Of a stretch of DNA of 64,000 bases, positions 1 through 9,032 are shown one piece after another. The notes under the pieces are model-generated. The model searched no databases. It was not told the origin of the DNA and worked only from the letters and a program-made list of their open reading frames with translations. Source of the stretch: Streptomyces sp. TLI_053. GTDB taxonomy: Bacteria > Actinomycetota > Actinomycetes > Streptomycetales > Streptomycetaceae. Both the position numbers and the translations under genes were made by a program. Each line of letters opens with the position of its first letter. The stretch's first letter is position 1. The stretch spans positions 5,726,001 through 5,790,000 of the forward strand of contig NZ_LT629775.1 in the NCBI RefSeq assembly GCF_900105395.1. Reading direction: 5' to 3'.

Positions 1-2
1 CG

Positions 3-644
3 GGTGTGCTGGTGCTGGTGGGGCCGTACGCGCTGCGGATGTGGCAGGACCTCGGCGCCGAGCGCACCGCCCGCATCCGGGCCCAGGAGCGCGCCGAGAT
101 CGCCGCCCACGTGCACGACTCGGTGCTGCACACGCTGACCCTGATCCAGCGCCGGGCCGAGGACCCCAAGGAGGTGCTGCGGCTCGCCCGCGCCCAGGAG
201 CGCGAACTGCGGCTGTGGCTCTACCGCCCCGAGGCGGTCGCCGAGGCGGCGCCGGACACCATGGCGGAGAGCCTGCGGGCGGTGGTCGCCGAGGTCGAGG
301 ACCGGCACGGGGTCCCGGTCGAGGTGGTCGTCGTCGGCGACTGCCCGATGGACGACCGGATCGCGGCCCAGATGCAGGCCGCGAGGGAGGCGACCGTCAA
401 CGCGGCCAAGTACGGTGGCGGGGGACCGGTCCAGGTCTACGCCGAGGTCGAGGGGAGGACCGTGATGGTGTTCGTCCGCGACCACGGACCGGGTTTCGAC
501 CCGGACACGGTGCCCGAGGACCGGATGGGCGTACGCGAGTCGATCCTCGGCCGGATGAAGCGCAACGGCGGCACCGCACGGGTGCGGCCCGCGCCGGACG
601 GCGGGACCGAGGTCGAGCTGGAGATGGAGAGGGCCAATGACTGA
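3..644 (+). CDS. Two-component sensor histidine kinase, C-terminal part (5' end cut by window)
   Basis: This is the cytoplasmic kinase core of a NarL/DesK-type sensor kinase; its sensor and membrane part lie before the window. The visible part begins with the end of a membrane-like stretch, then a HisKA_3 dimerisation/phosphoacceptor helix containing AAHVHDSVLHTL, where the His before Asp is the likely phosphorylation site. A HATPase_c domain follows, with an N-box-like AAREATVNAAKYG and a G1-box-like DHGPGFDP. The frame is open to the window edge, so the true start is not visible. The stop overlaps the next gene in ATGACTGA, so kinase and response regulator are translationally coupled. The signal sensed cannot be told from this fragment. 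Confidence 0.88.
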   Translation, partial: GVLVLVGPYALRMWQDLGAERTARIRAQERAEIAAHVHDSVLHTLTLIQRRAEDPKEVLRLARAQERELRLWLYRPEAVAEAAPDTMAESLRAVVAEVEDRHGVPVEVVVVGDCPMDDRIAAQMQAAREATVNAAKYGGGGPVQVYAEVEGRTVMVFVRDHGPGFDPDTVPEDRMGVRESILGRMKRNGGTARVRPAPDGGTEVELEMERAND

Positions 645-1314
645 GGCAGCGCCGGAGCGCCGGGCGAGGGTCGTGCTGGTGGACGACCACCGGATGTTCC
701 GGACGGGGGTGAGGGCCGAGATCGGGCGCACCGAGACGACCGGTATCGACGTGGTCGGCGAGGCCGACGACGTGGAGTCCGCGGTCCGGGTGGTGGCCGA
801 GACGCGGCCGGACGTGGTGCTGCTGGACGTCCACCTGCCCGGCGGGGGCGGCGTCGAGGTGCTGCGGCGCTCGGCCGGGCTGATGGGCGACCCGGGAGGG
901 GTGCGCTTCCTGGCGCTCTCCGTCTCGGACGCGGCGGAGGACGTGATCGGCGTGATCCGCGGCGGTGCGCGCGGCTACGTCACCAAGACGATCACCGGGA
1001 CCGACCTGGTCGACGCGATCTTCCGGATCGGCGACGGGGACGCGGTCTTCTCGCCCCGGCTGGCCGGGTTCGTGCTGGACGCCTTCGCGGCGACCGACAC
1101 CCCGCCGGTGGACGAGGACCTGGACCGCCTCACCCAGCGCGAGCGCGAGGTGCTGCGGCTGATCGCCCGGGGGTACGCGTACAAGGAGATCGCCAAGCAG
1201 CTGTTCATCTCGGTGAAGACGGTGGAGAGCCACGTCTCGGCGGTGCTGCGCAAGCTCCAGCTGAGCAACCGGCACGAGCTGACCCGCTGGGCGACCGCCC
1301 GCCGGCTGGTCTGA
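637..1314 (+). CDS. NarL/LuxR-family response regulator
   Basis: This is a DNA-binding response regulator of 225 residues, the normal length for the NarL family. The receiver domain occupies about residues 10-130, with acidic pocket D16/D17, phosphoacceptor D64 in LLDVHLPGG and conserved K117 in GYVTKTITG. A LuxR-type helix-turn-helix covers about residues 160-220 (LTQREREVLRLIARG, then SVKTVESHVSAVLRKL). It overlaps the kinase gene by 8 bases, so the two are an operon pair, and the kinase is its probable phosphodonor. The target genes are unknown. Confidence 0.93.
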   Translation: MTEAAPERRARVVLVDDHRMFRTGVRAEIGRTETTGIDVVGEADDVESAVRVVAETRPDVVLLDVHLPGGGGVEVLRRSAGLMGDPGGVRFLALSVSDAAEDVIGVIRGGARGYVTKTITGTDLVDAIFRIGDGDAVFSPRLAGFVLDAFAATDTPPVDEDLDRLTQREREVLRLIARGYAYKEIAKQLFISVKTVESHVSAVLRKLQLSNRHELTRWATARRLV

Positions 1315-1337
1315 CCGCCGGCTGGTCCGACCGGCGG
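1315..1337 (+). terminator. GC-rich hairpin after the response regulator
   Basis: A 7-bp inverted repeat, CCGCCGG / CCGGCGG, with a 9-nt loop starts right at the stop codon of the response regulator. There is no T-tract, which is common for actinomycete terminators. Confidence 0.4.
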
Positions 1338-1423
1338 CGGCCCCGTCCCGCCCCTCCCGGTCCGGGGGGCCGGGCGGGGGCCGGGCGGGGTTGTCGGTGG
1401 GTGGCCATAGACTCGTCATTGCC

Positions 1424-4099
1424 ATGAATAGCCTCTTTGACGACCTCCCGCTCCCCGGTTTCGAGGCCCCCGCCGCCGGGTCGAAGCAGCCCGCGCCGCC
1501 GATCGACGAGGAGCCGCCGCCGTACGAGGACGACGTCCCGTACGACGCCTTCGAGGAGGCGATCCCCGAGGGGCTGTTCCACACCGACCACGCCGCGCAG
1601 GCCGAGCGGGACGCCTTCTACCGCAACGGCGCCGCCCGCCCGGTGATCGACCCGGCGGCGCTGCTGGAGGGCATGAACGACCCGCAGCGCGAGGCCGTGC
1701 TGCACGCCGGCTCGCCGCTGCTGATCGTGGCCGGCGCCGGCTCCGGCAAGACCAGGGTGCTCACCCACCGGATCGCCCACCTGCTCGGCGCCCGCGGAGT
1801 CCAGCCCGGCGAGGTCCTGGCGATCACCTTCACCAACAAGGCGGCCGGCGAGATGCGCGAGCGCGTCGAGCAGCTGGTCGGCCCGCGCGCCCGGGCGATG
1901 TGGGTGTCCACCTTCCACAGCGCCTGTGTGCGGATCCTGCGCCGCGAGTCCAAGGTGCTCGGCTTCACCTCGTCGTTCTCGATCTACGACTCGGCCGACT
2001 CGCAGCGGCTGATGGCCCTGGTCTGCCGCGACCTCGACCTGGATCCGAAGCAGTACCCGCCGAAGTCCTTCACCTCGAAGGTCAGCAACCTCAAGAACGA
2101 GCTGATCGACGAGGAGACCTACGCCGACCAGGCCGCCAACCCGATGGAGAAGAAGCTCGCCGAGGCGTACTTCCTCTACCAACGGCGGCTGCGCGAGGCC
2201 AACGCGCTCGACTTCGACGACATCATCATGACGACGGTGAACCTGCTCCAGGCCTTCCCCGACGTCGCGGAGCACTACCGGCGGCGGTTCCGGCACATCC
2301 TGGTCGACGAGTACCAGGACACCAACCACGCCCAGTACATGCTGGTCCGGGAGCTGAGCGGCGGCGCGGTCGCGGCCGCGCCGAAGCGCACCGTCGACGG
2401 CGACCTCGTCGACCCGGCGGCCGGCCGGCTCGCCGAGGTGCCGCCCGCCGAGCTGTGCGTGGTCGGTGACGCGGACCAGTCGATCTACGCCTTCCGCGGC
2501 GCGACGATCCGCAACATCCTCCAGTTCGAGGAGGACTACCCGAACGCCACCACGATCCTGCTGGAGCAGAACTACCGCTCCACCCAGACCATCCTGAGCG
2601 CCGCCAACGCGGTCATCGAGCGCAACGCCAACCGGCGCGCGAAGAAGCTCTGGACGGCCGGCGACGACGGGGAGAAGGTCGTCGGCTACGTCGCGGACGA
2701 CGAGCACGGCGAGGCCCAGTTCATCGCCGACGAGATCGACCGGCTCACCGACGCGGACGCGGCCAGGCCCGGGGACGTCGCGATCTTCTACCGGACCAAC
2801 GCGCAGTCCCGCGTCTTCGAAGAGGTGTTCATCCGGGTCGGCCTGCCGTACAAGGTCGTCGGCGGGGTGCGCTTCTACGAGCGCAAGGAGGTCAAGGACG
2901 TCCTCGCCTACCTGCGGGTGCTGTCCAACCCCGAGGACACCGTGCCGCTGCGCCGGATCCTCAACGTGCCCAAGCGCGGCATCGGCGAGCGAGCCGAGGC
3001 GATGATCGACGCGCTGGCCGCCCGCGAGCGGATCTCCTTCGCGCAGGCGCTGCGGCGGGTGGACGAGGCGTACGGCATGGCCGCGCGCTCGGCCAACGCG
3101 GTGAAGAAGTTCAACGAGCTGATGGCCGGGCTGCGCCAGGTCGTCGAGTCCGGGGCGGGACCGGCCGCGGTGCTGGAGGCGGTGCTGGAGGAGACCGGCT
3201 ACCTGGCCGAGCTCCAGGCCTCCACCGACCCGCAGGACGAGACCAGGGTGGAGAACCTCCAGGAGCTGGCCTCGGTCGCTCTGGAGTACGAGCAGGACCC
3301 GGGCGAGCGCCCGGACGCGGGGGAGGACGGCGCGCCGCCGGTCGGCTCGCTGCCCGACTTCCTGGAGCGGGTCGCGCTGGTCGCCGACTCCGATCAGATC
3401 CCGGATGCGCAGCAGTCCGGGACAGCAGGAGGAAGCCCGGACGGGGACGGCGAGGGCCGGGGCGTCATCACGATGATGACCCTGCACACCGCCAAGGGCC
3501 TGGAGTTCCCGGTGGTCTTCCTGACCGGCATGGAGGACGGCATCTTCCCGCACATGCGGGCGCTCAACCAGGTCAAGGAGCTGGAGGAGGAGCGGCGGCT
3601 CGCCTACGTCGGGCTCACCCGGGCCCGGCAGCGGCTCTACCTGACCAGGTCGGTGCTGCGCAGCGCCTGGGGGCAGCCGGCGTACAACCCGGCCTCGCGG
3701 TTCCTGGAGGAGATCCCGGAGACGCTGGTGGAGTGGAAGCGCACCGGGGGCGCCCCGGCGCCGGCCGCGCGCGGCTTCTCCTCGGGGTCGTCCTGGGGCG
3801 GGAGGTCCTCGGGCGGTTCCGGCGGCTCGGGCGGTTCGTCGCGCGGGGGTTCCGCGCGCGGTACGGCGGCGGCCTCGCCGAAGGCGGGCTGGGGGCAGTC
3901 GGCGCGCCGTGCGGGCGCGGCGGTGGAGCGGGAGGTGGTCGCGCTGGCGGTCGGCGACCGGGTCACCCACGACACCTTCGGGCTGGGCACGGTGGTGGCC
4001 ACCGCCGGGGTCGGCGACAAGGCGCAGGCCACCGTGGACTTCGGTACGGAGGGCCGCAAGCAGCTGCTGCTGCGCTACGCGCCGGTGGAGAAGCTCTGA
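1424..4099 (+). CDS. pcrA: ATP-dependent 3'-5' DNA helicase PcrA/UvrD
   Basis: This superfamily 1A helicase (891 aa) acts in repair and replication. All helicase motifs are visible: Walker A AGAGSGKT (K109), TFTNKAAGEM, DEYQDTN (motif II), DQSIYAFRGA (motif III), LEQNYRST (motif IV), a GLEFPVVFLTGMEDGIFPH stretch (motif V) and YVGLTRARQRLYL (motif VI). About 30 residues rich in A, P and D are inserted between motifs II and III. The C-terminus is a G/S-rich linker followed by a Tudor-like module (VGDRVTHDTFGLGTVV), as in PcrA. I chose the ATG giving MNSLFDDL because actinomycete PcrA proteins begin this way; an in-frame TTG lies 33 bases upstream. The gene is monocistronic and convergent with the M23 peptidase gene. 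Confidence 0.96.
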   Translation: MNSLFDDLPLPGFEAPAAGSKQPAPPIDEEPPPYEDDVPYDAFEEAIPEGLFHTDHAAQAERDAFYRNGAARPVIDPAALLEGMNDPQREAVLHAGSPLLIVAGAGSGKTRVLTHRIAHLLGARGVQPGEVLAITFTNKAAGEMRERVEQLVGPRARAMWVSTFHSACVRILRRESKVLGFTSSFSIYDSADSQRLMALVCRDLDLDPKQYPPKSFTSKVSNLKNELIDEETYADQAANPMEKKLAEAYFLYQRRLREANALDFDDIIMTTVNLLQAFPDVAEHYRRRFRHILVDEYQDTNHAQYMLVRELSGGAVAAAPKRTVDGDLVDPAAGRLAEVPPAELCVVGDADQSIYAFRGATIRNILQFEEDYPNATTILLEQNYRSTQTILSAANAVIERNANRRAKKLWTAGDDGEKVVGYVADDEHGEAQFIADEIDRLTDADAARPGDVAIFYRTNAQSRVFEEVFIRVGLPYKVVGGVRFYERKEVKDVLAYLRVLSNPEDTVPLRRILNVPKRGIGERAEAMIDALAARERISFAQALRRVDEAYGMAARSANAVKKFNELMAGLRQVVESGAGPAAVLEAVLEETGYLAELQASTDPQDETRVENLQELASVALEYEQDPGERPDAGEDGAPPVGSLPDFLERVALVADSDQIPDAQQSGTAGGSPDGDGEGRGVITMMTLHTAKGLEFPVVFLTGMEDGIFPHMRALNQVKELEEERRLAYVGLTRARQRLYLTRSVLRSAWGQPAYNPASRFLEEIPETLVEWKRTGGAPAPAARGFSSGSSWGGRSSGGSGGSGGSSRGGSARGTAAASPKAGWGQSARRAGAAVEREVVALAVGDRVTHDTFGLGTVVATAGVGDKAQATVDFGTEGRKQLLLRYAPVEKL

Positions 4100-4142
4100 C
4101 CGGGGCGCGATCCGGTCCGGTGCCCGACCCTGGCCCGACCGG

Positions 4143-4164
4143 GGTCCGACCGCTCGCTCGGACC
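4143..4164. terminator. Hairpin between convergent pcrA and M23 peptidase genes
   Basis: A 7-bp perfect inverted repeat, GGTCCGA / TCGGACC, with an 8-nt loop lies in the 82-base space between two convergent genes, so it could serve both strands. There is no T-tract. Confidence 0.4.
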
Positions 4165-4181
4165 ACCCGGCCCGCGCTGTC

Positions 4182-5003
4182 TCAGCGCGGGTCGAGGCCC
4201 TGGGCGAGGAACCAGGGCAGCGGGTCGACGGGGGCGCCGCCGTCGGCCGGGCGGATCTCGAAGTGCAGGTGCGGTCCGGTGCTGTTGCCGCTGCTGCCGA
4301 CGAAGGCGATGACGTCGCCCGCCTTCACCGTGCCCTTGCGGATCTTGTACGACCGCAGGTGGCAGTACCAGGCCTCGGTGCCGTCGGCCATCTTGAGTAT
4401 GGTCATGTAGCCGTACGAGGGGTTCCACTGGGTCCGGATCGTGCCGTCCGTGACGGCCATGACGGCGGTGCCGCCGTCCACCGGGAAGTCGATGCCGGTG
4501 TGCCGCTTCGCCCAGTGGGTGCCGGCCGCGCCGAAGACCTCGCCCAGGCCGTGCTGGGCCACCGGCATCGCGATCTTCGGGCGCTCCGGCGGGGCCTGGT
4601 CGGTCGTGGCGACCTGGGCGGCGGGCTGACCGGCGGGACCGTCCCCGGCCTGGGTGCCGGTGAGCGGCTGGCGGGCGTCGCCCCGGGAGGCGGCCTGGGC
4701 GCCGGCGGCGGCGAGCGCCTGCTGGGCGGCCTGGGTGGCCTGGGCGTTGTCCGCGGCGCCGGCGGCGGTGGTCTGCTCGGGGATCCGGCCGGCGGCCTGG
4801 GCCCGCTGCTGGTCGGCCTCGCCCTGGACGGTGACGGCGGCCGCGGCCGCGACACCGAGCGCGGCCACCGAGGGCAGCGCGACCCGCAGCAGCGCCGTCC
4901 GGGTCGCGGCCTTGGCGGCGTCGCGGCGCTGGGCCCGGGACTGCTCACGGGCGGCGACGCGCAGTTCCGCACGGGTCGGGCGAGGTGCGGCTTCGGGAGC
5001 CAT
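4182..5003 (-). CDS. Membrane-anchored M23 family metallopeptidase (LytM-type)
   Basis: This is a zinc endopeptidase of the cell envelope, likely acting on peptidoglycan cross-bridges. The protein has a cationic N-terminus, one membrane segment (LLRVALPSVAALGVAAAAA), an Ala/Gln-rich linker of about 90 residues, then the M23 domain. The zinc-site motifs HTGIDFPVD (HxxxD) and HLHFEI (HxH) are both present, so it should be active. I chose the ATG at 5003 (273 aa) because GAGGAGG sits 8 bases upstream; a longer frame reaches an ATG at 5075 but lacks such a site. It is transcribed toward pcrA. The sequence does not distinguish a peptidoglycan hydrolase from an activator of other hydrolases, but the intact motifs favour hydrolase. 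Confidence 0.9.
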   Translation of the reverse strand: MAPEAAPRPTRAELRVAAREQSRAQRRDAAKAATRTALLRVALPSVAALGVAAAAAVTVQGEADQQRAQAAGRIPEQTTAAGAADNAQATQAAQQALAAAGAQAASRGDARQPLTGTQAGDGPAGQPAAQVATTDQAPPERPKIAMPVAQHGLGEVFGAAGTHWAKRHTGIDFPVDGGTAVMAVTDGTIRTQWNPSYGYMTILKMADGTEAWYCHLRSYKIRKGTVKAGDVIAFVGSSGNSTGPHLHFEIRPADGGAPVDPLPWFLAQGLDPR

Positions 5004-5300
5004 CGCGGCTGCCTCCTCGGGCGCGTCGTCGGGCGAGGGGGTAAACGACCGAGACTGTAGCCGCAAGCCCGACATCCGGACAAAAGTCCGGTTGTCAAGG
5101 GGCTGTGGGCGTGCGCTTGCGGGGGTAGAACCGGGGGAGGGGCGGTGGCCGCCTGTGATTTTCCCCTCCTCTTGAGGGGCGGCGGGCCCAACCGGGGCGG
5201 GTGGCGCTAACCTCCCCTCAGATTGGTTATTGCTCGTTAACTCCGGCCCATGCCCACAAGGCCCGGCGGGGTGATGGACGACGAGGTCCAGGAGGCAGTG

Positions 5301-5708
5301 ATGGGTGTGTCAGGACCGATCCGCGTGGTGGTCGCCAAGCCGGGGCTCGACGGGCACGACCGAGGCGCCAAGGTCATCGCGCGCGCCCTGCGCGACGCCG
5401 GCATGGAGGTCATCTACACCGGCCTGCACCAGACGCCGGAGCAGGTGGTCGACACCGCGATCCAGGAGGACGCCGACGGCATCGGCCTGTCGATCCTGTC
5501 CGGCGCGCACATGAGCCTGTGCACGCGGGTGCTGGAGCTGCTGAAGGAGCGGGACGCGGCGGACATCAAGGTGTTCTGCGGCGGGATCATCCCGCCCGAG
5601 GACATCGTCGAGCTGAAGGCGATGGGCGTCGCCGACATCTTCACCCCGGGCACGCCGACCACCGAGGTGGTCGCCTGGGTCACGGCCAACCTGCGCGCCG
5701 CCGGCTGA
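5301..5708 (+). CDS. icmB: Cobalamin-binding small subunit of an acyl-CoA mutase (IcmB-like)
   Basis: This is the B12-binding subunit of a two-component acyl-CoA mutase; the family carries out radical carbon-skeleton rearrangement such as isobutyryl-CoA to butyryl-CoA. The protein is 135 aa, the size of IcmB, and consists only of the B12 domain with the DxHxxG motif (D17-x-H19-x-x-G22 in DGHDRG) that ligates cobalt, followed by the SILSGAH and GGIIPPED loops. The large catalytic subunit is not in this window. The start at 5301 is chosen because AGGAGG lies 5 bases before it; an in-frame ATG at 5250 would add 17 residues. It could instead serve a methylmalonyl-CoA-type mutase. Confidence 0.85.
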   Translation: MGVSGPIRVVVAKPGLDGHDRGAKVIARALRDAGMEVIYTGLHQTPEQVVDTAIQEDADGIGLSILSGAHMSLCTRVLELLKERDAADIKVFCGGIIPPEDIVELKAMGVADIFTPGTPTTEVVAWVTANLRAAG

Positions 5709-5715
5709 CGGCCGG

Positions 5716-5737
5716 GCCGGGGCCGTTCGGCCCCGGC
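5716..5737. terminator. Terminator after icmB-like gene
   Basis: A perfect 10-bp inverted repeat, GCCGGGGCCG / CGGCCCCGGC, is separated by TT, giving a GTTC-type tight loop. It lies between the convergent icmB-like and DUF5691 genes. Confidence 0.6.
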
Positions 5738-5799
5738 TGGTTCGGCCCGCGCCGCATCCCCCCGCGCGGCATCGCCCCACGGGCCGGGGCGGGCCCGGG

Positions 5800-7380
5800 T
5801 CAGGCCGCCAGCTCGGCGAGCATCGCCTCGCGGAACCGCAGCGTCCCGGCCAGCCGGGTGAAGGTCTCGCCCCAGGCGGTGGCGGGCGCGGCCCCGGCGG
5901 CCAGCTCCTCGACCGCCCCGGCGGCCGCCGGCGAGAGCGCCCGCTCGGTCATGCCCAGCACGCCGCTGTGGCTCCACGGGTAGGCCCCGGAACCGGCCGC
6001 CCGGGCCAGGGCCCCGACCACGGCGGTGGAGAGCGGCGGCGTCCACGGGGTGGCGCAGGCCCCGAGCAGCTGGAAGGCGTCCCCCAGGCCGTGCGCCTCG
6101 ACGAAGGCGGCCGTCCAGACGGCGCGTTCGGCGGGCGGGAGCACCGCGAGCAGCTTGGCCGGGGCGCCGGTGGCGCGGGCCGTCCGCCCGGGACCGGGGA
6201 CGGGCGGGGGGCCGAGCAGGGCGCGCGCCCAGTCGGGGTCCTGCTGGCGGACGGCGGCCCGGGCCCACGCCTCGCGCAGGTCGTCCGCCCAGGTGCTGCT
6301 GGTCTCGTCGATGGCGTCGCCGACCCGCAGGCCGAGCAGCCGCTCCGGCGTCAGGCCGGTGTGCGCGGTCCACAGGGCCAGTGGCGCGGCGGCGATCACC
6401 TCGCCGAACCACCAGGCCCGTTCGCCGCGCCCGGTGGGCGACTTGGGCGGTATGCCGTCGCGCTGCATGGCGGGGTCGCAGGCGGCCGGCGGAGTGACCA
6501 GCAGATGGGTGCCGTGCTCGGAGAGCCGGACGGCGGTGCGGGCGCGCTCGGCCATCCGGGCGGCCAGCGCGGAGCCGGGCAGGGTGGAGAGCAGCTCGGC
6601 GGCGGTGGCCCGGACGTTCTTGCTGCGGTCGCCCAGCGCGGCCTCCAGGAACGGCTCGTCGGCGGGCGAGAGGCCTTCCTGGAGGGCGTCCAGGAACAGC
6701 AGCCGGTCCTCGGCCCGTTCGGTGGGCCAGGTGCCGCGCAGCAGCGCCAGGCCGGCCGCCGGGTCGCGGCGGCGGAGCAGGGTGAGGTGGGTGACCCGCT
6801 CGGCGAACAGTCCCTCGTGCCAGAGCTGGTCCCCCTCGGCGGGGGCGGTGTCCGCCGCCGGTGCCGGGGGCCGGGCGGCGCGCTGCACGAACCGCCAGTC
6901 CGGATTGCGCTCGGCGAGCCAGCGGCCGAGCGGGCCGGCCAGCGCGACCGCGTCCGGGCGCAGTTCGCTGCGGGCGCGGGCGGCGTCCAGCAGGGCGGGG
7001 ACGCTCGCGGCGGGCACGCGGTAGCCGCGGTCGCGGGCGGTGGCGAGCCACTGCGGGAGCAGCTCGCCGAGGTTGGCGAGAACTCCCCCGCCGGTGCCGC
7101 GGGTGGAGAGCAGCAGCGAGAGCCGGCGGGCGGCCGCGGCGGGCAGCTCGGTCCGGTGGTCCTCGGCGGCCGGGGCGGCGGGTGGGCCGTCCGCCGGGGC
7201 GGGCAGCGCGCCGGCGCGGCGGCGGACCGTCTCCAGGGCGGCGAGTTCGAGCAGGGCGGTGGCCGGGTCGGCGCGGTCGACGGCGCCGTCGTACGGGGCG
7301 ACGGGGCCGGGCGCGGGGAGCGGTCGGCGGTCGGTGCCCAGCAGGGCGGCGGTCTGCAGGGACTCCCAGGGGTCGGGCAC
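5800..7380 (-). CDS. DUF5691 family protein
   Basis: This 526-residue soluble protein matches the actinobacterial DUF5691 family, recognised from its N-terminus (LQTAALLGTDRR) and its neighbours. No enzyme motif is visible. Residues about 195-275 look like alpha-helical HEAT-type repeats (DRLLFLDALQEGL, then NVRATAAELLSTLPGS), and the whole chain is helical and Ala/Leu/Arg rich, which suggests a scaffold or adaptor. It follows the SWIM gene on the same strand after 136 bases that carry 10-bp tandem repeats, and is transcribed divergently from the MoxR/DUF5682/VWA genes. No function is experimentally known to me; a role in that system is inferred from linkage. Confidence 0.8.
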   Translation of the reverse strand: MPDPWESLQTAALLGTDRRPLPAPGPVAPYDGAVDRADPATALLELAALETVRRRAGALPAPADGPPAAPAAEDHRTELPAAAARRLSLLLSTRGTGGGVLANLGELLPQWLATARDRGYRVPAASVPALLDAARARSELRPDAVALAGPLGRWLAERNPDWRFVQRAARPPAPAADTAPAEGDQLWHEGLFAERVTHLTLLRRRDPAAGLALLRGTWPTERAEDRLLFLDALQEGLSPADEPFLEAALGDRSKNVRATAAELLSTLPGSALAARMAERARTAVRLSEHGTHLLVTPPAACDPAMQRDGIPPKSPTGRGERAWWFGEVIAAAPLALWTAHTGLTPERLLGLRVGDAIDETSSTWADDLREAWARAAVRQQDPDWARALLGPPPVPGPGRTARATGAPAKLLAVLPPAERAVWTAAFVEAHGLGDAFQLLGACATPWTPPLSTAVVGALARAAGSGAYPWSHSGVLGMTERALSPAAAGAVEELAAGAAPATAWGETFTRLAGTLRFREAMLAELAA

Positions 7381-7440
7381 GGGGCCTCCTCCTCCGGTGG
7401 ACGGGTCGGGTCGGACGTCGGGCGGGTTCGGTCGGGTCGG

Positions 7441-7480
7441 GCCGGTTCGGGCCGGTTCGGGCCGGTACGGGCCGGTCGGG
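7441..7480. repeat. 10-bp tandem repeat, four units
   Basis: Four consecutive units of GCCGGTTCGG or one- to two-base variants lie in the spacer between the SWIM gene and the DUF5691 gene. Related degenerate copies extend upstream. This may be simple slippage. Confidence 0.7.
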
Positions 7481-7516
7481 TCCGGCGGTGGCGCGCGCGG
7501 GCCCGGGGCGGCCGGC

Positions 7517-8842
7517 TCAGGGCGCGGTGAGGCCGATCGGGCGGCCGTCCGCGCCCCAGGCGGTGACCGGGGCGAAGCCCTGGTGGCCGTACTCGCCGAA
7601 GACGGTGACGGGCCGGCCGGTGGAGACGGCGGCGAGCCGCCACAGCGCGGCCTCGGTGACGGCCGCGCGGTGCACCGGGGCGGTGTGCCGGCCGTCGGTG
7701 AGCTGCCAGCCCTCGGGGGAGAGCACCGGCACGACCCCGGTGAGCACGGTCGGCCAGGCGTCCAGCCACGGGTCGTCGGCCACCGCGGTGCCGTAGCCGG
7801 CCGCCGCCTCGGCGACGCCCAGGCCGGCCGGCGGGCCGTCGGGCGCGGCCCCCGGCGCGCCGTAGCGGGTGCCGAGGACCGCCCGCAGCGGGCGGGCTCC
7901 GGGGTGGAAGGCCAGCTCGGCCTCGACCACCCGGCCGGTGGGCAGGGCGAGTTCGGGCGCCTGCCCGGGGCGGCCGAAGGCGATCAGCAGGGCCTGGCGG
8001 CCGGTCTTGGCGCCGTGCAGCCAGAGCCGACGGGTGGTCAGCCGTTCGTCGGCGCCGCCCTCCATCGGCGAGGTGCGGCTGCCGAGCACCTGCCAGCGGT
8101 CCCGGACGGTCGGGCCGGCCAGCAGCTCTGCGGTCTCGGTGGTGTAGCCGACCCGGGCGCGCACGGTCGCGGCGAGCGGCGCGGGCAGCTCGTCGAGGCG
8201 GGTCGCGGCGGTGGCGAGCAGGTGCAGCATCGCGTACTCCTCCAGCAGCCGGTGCTGCGGCAGCGCGTCGAGTTCGCGGACCCTGGTGGCCAGTCCGGGC
8301 GCCTGGGCGTCGACCATGCGGGCCGCGACCTCCTCCCAGGGGCCGGCGGTGGAGCGGTCGGCGAGGCCGTGCCGGACCCGGTCGGCGAGCCGCAGCCGCA
8401 GTTCGGCGGCGCCGGCCGCGACCCGGGCGGAGCGCTTCCCGGCGCGGCGCAGGGCGGCGGCCGGGTCGGCCGGCGCCGCCGCCCGCCCGGCCCGCTGCCC
8501 GGAGCGCTCCTGGCGCTCCTTCAGCCATTCGGCGGCCCAGTCGGCGGGCTCGGCGCCGTCCGGCACGGCGTCGGGGGAGCCGCTCCAGAGCAGCAGCAGT
8601 CCGAGCGCGTGCTTGCACGGGAACTTCCGGCTCGGGCAGCTGCACCGGTAGGCGGGCGCGGCGAGTTCGACGACCGTGCGGTACGGCGTGCCGCCGCTGC
8701 CCCGGCACTCGCCCCAGACCGCTTCGCCGTCGGTGCCCGCGGCGGACCAGGGCGCGGACGTGGAGAGCTTGCCCGCGGCCTTCCGCGAGGCGGCGTCGGG
8801 CGCGAGGGACAGGACGTGTTCGGTGCTCCAGCGTTCCTCCAT
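7517..8842 (-). CDS. SWIM zinc-finger family protein
   Basis: This 441-residue protein has an N-terminal SWIM zinc finger of the form CxC...CxH: C67-S-C69 and C76-K-H78 in YRCSCPSRKFPCKHALGL. SWIM fingers bind DNA or protein partners. The remaining 350 residues have no recognisable catalytic motif. The ATG at 8842 is chosen because the finger-bearing N-terminus MEERWSTEHVLSL starts there; the frame runs 108 codons further upstream only into the shared promoter region and the opposite gene. It is divergent from the MoxR-type gene across 190 bases and precedes the DUF5691 gene. It is probably the nucleic-acid or adaptor component of the five-gene block; that is inference. Confidence 0.87.
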   Translation of the reverse strand: MEERWSTEHVLSLAPDAASRKAAGKLSTSAPWSAAGTDGEAVWGECRGSGGTPYRTVVELAAPAYRCSCPSRKFPCKHALGLLLLWSGSPDAVPDGAEPADWAAEWLKERQERSGQRAGRAAAPADPAAALRRAGKRSARVAAGAAELRLRLADRVRHGLADRSTAGPWEEVAARMVDAQAPGLATRVRELDALPQHRLLEEYAMLHLLATAATRLDELPAPLAATVRARVGYTTETAELLAGPTVRDRWQVLGSRTSPMEGGADERLTTRRLWLHGAKTGRQALLIAFGRPGQAPELALPTGRVVEAELAFHPGARPLRAVLGTRYGAPGAAPDGPPAGLGVAEAAAGYGTAVADDPWLDAWPTVLTGVVPVLSPEGWQLTDGRHTAPVHRAAVTEAALWRLAAVSTGRPVTVFGEYGHQGFAPVTAWGADGRPIGLTAP

Positions 8843-9032
8843 GGCGACGACGTTAGGTGCCGGGTCTGACAGGCCGACCCGGCCGCCGGACGAACCGAAC
8901 TGAGGTCCGGTCAGGATTGTCAGTGGTCCGGTGCAGGCTGGTTCCCGCAGGCCGGGACGCCGATCCGGCTCCCCCGACCATCCCGCCGCCCGGGCATCCG
9001 TGTGCCCGGAGGGCCGACCCGAAGGGGCCCCG
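8843..9032. promoter_or_regulatory. Divergent promoter region of the SWIM and MoxR operons
   Basis: This 190-base gap is the only space from which both halves of the five-gene block can be transcribed. It contains a TTGTCA at 8918-8923 in the plus direction and a minus-strand TAACGT close to the SWIM start, plus two copies of CTGACA-like sequence. No pair of hexamers is convincing enough to call a specific promoter. Confidence 0.45.

Noticed and set aside
1205..3970. 921-codon minus-strand frame opposite pcrA
   Set aside because: It is a shadow of pcrA; all helicase motifs are on the plus strand.
7381..7516. Small gene between the SWIM and DUF5691 genes
   Set aside because: The 136 bases are mostly 10-bp repeats and contain no credible start and ribosome site.
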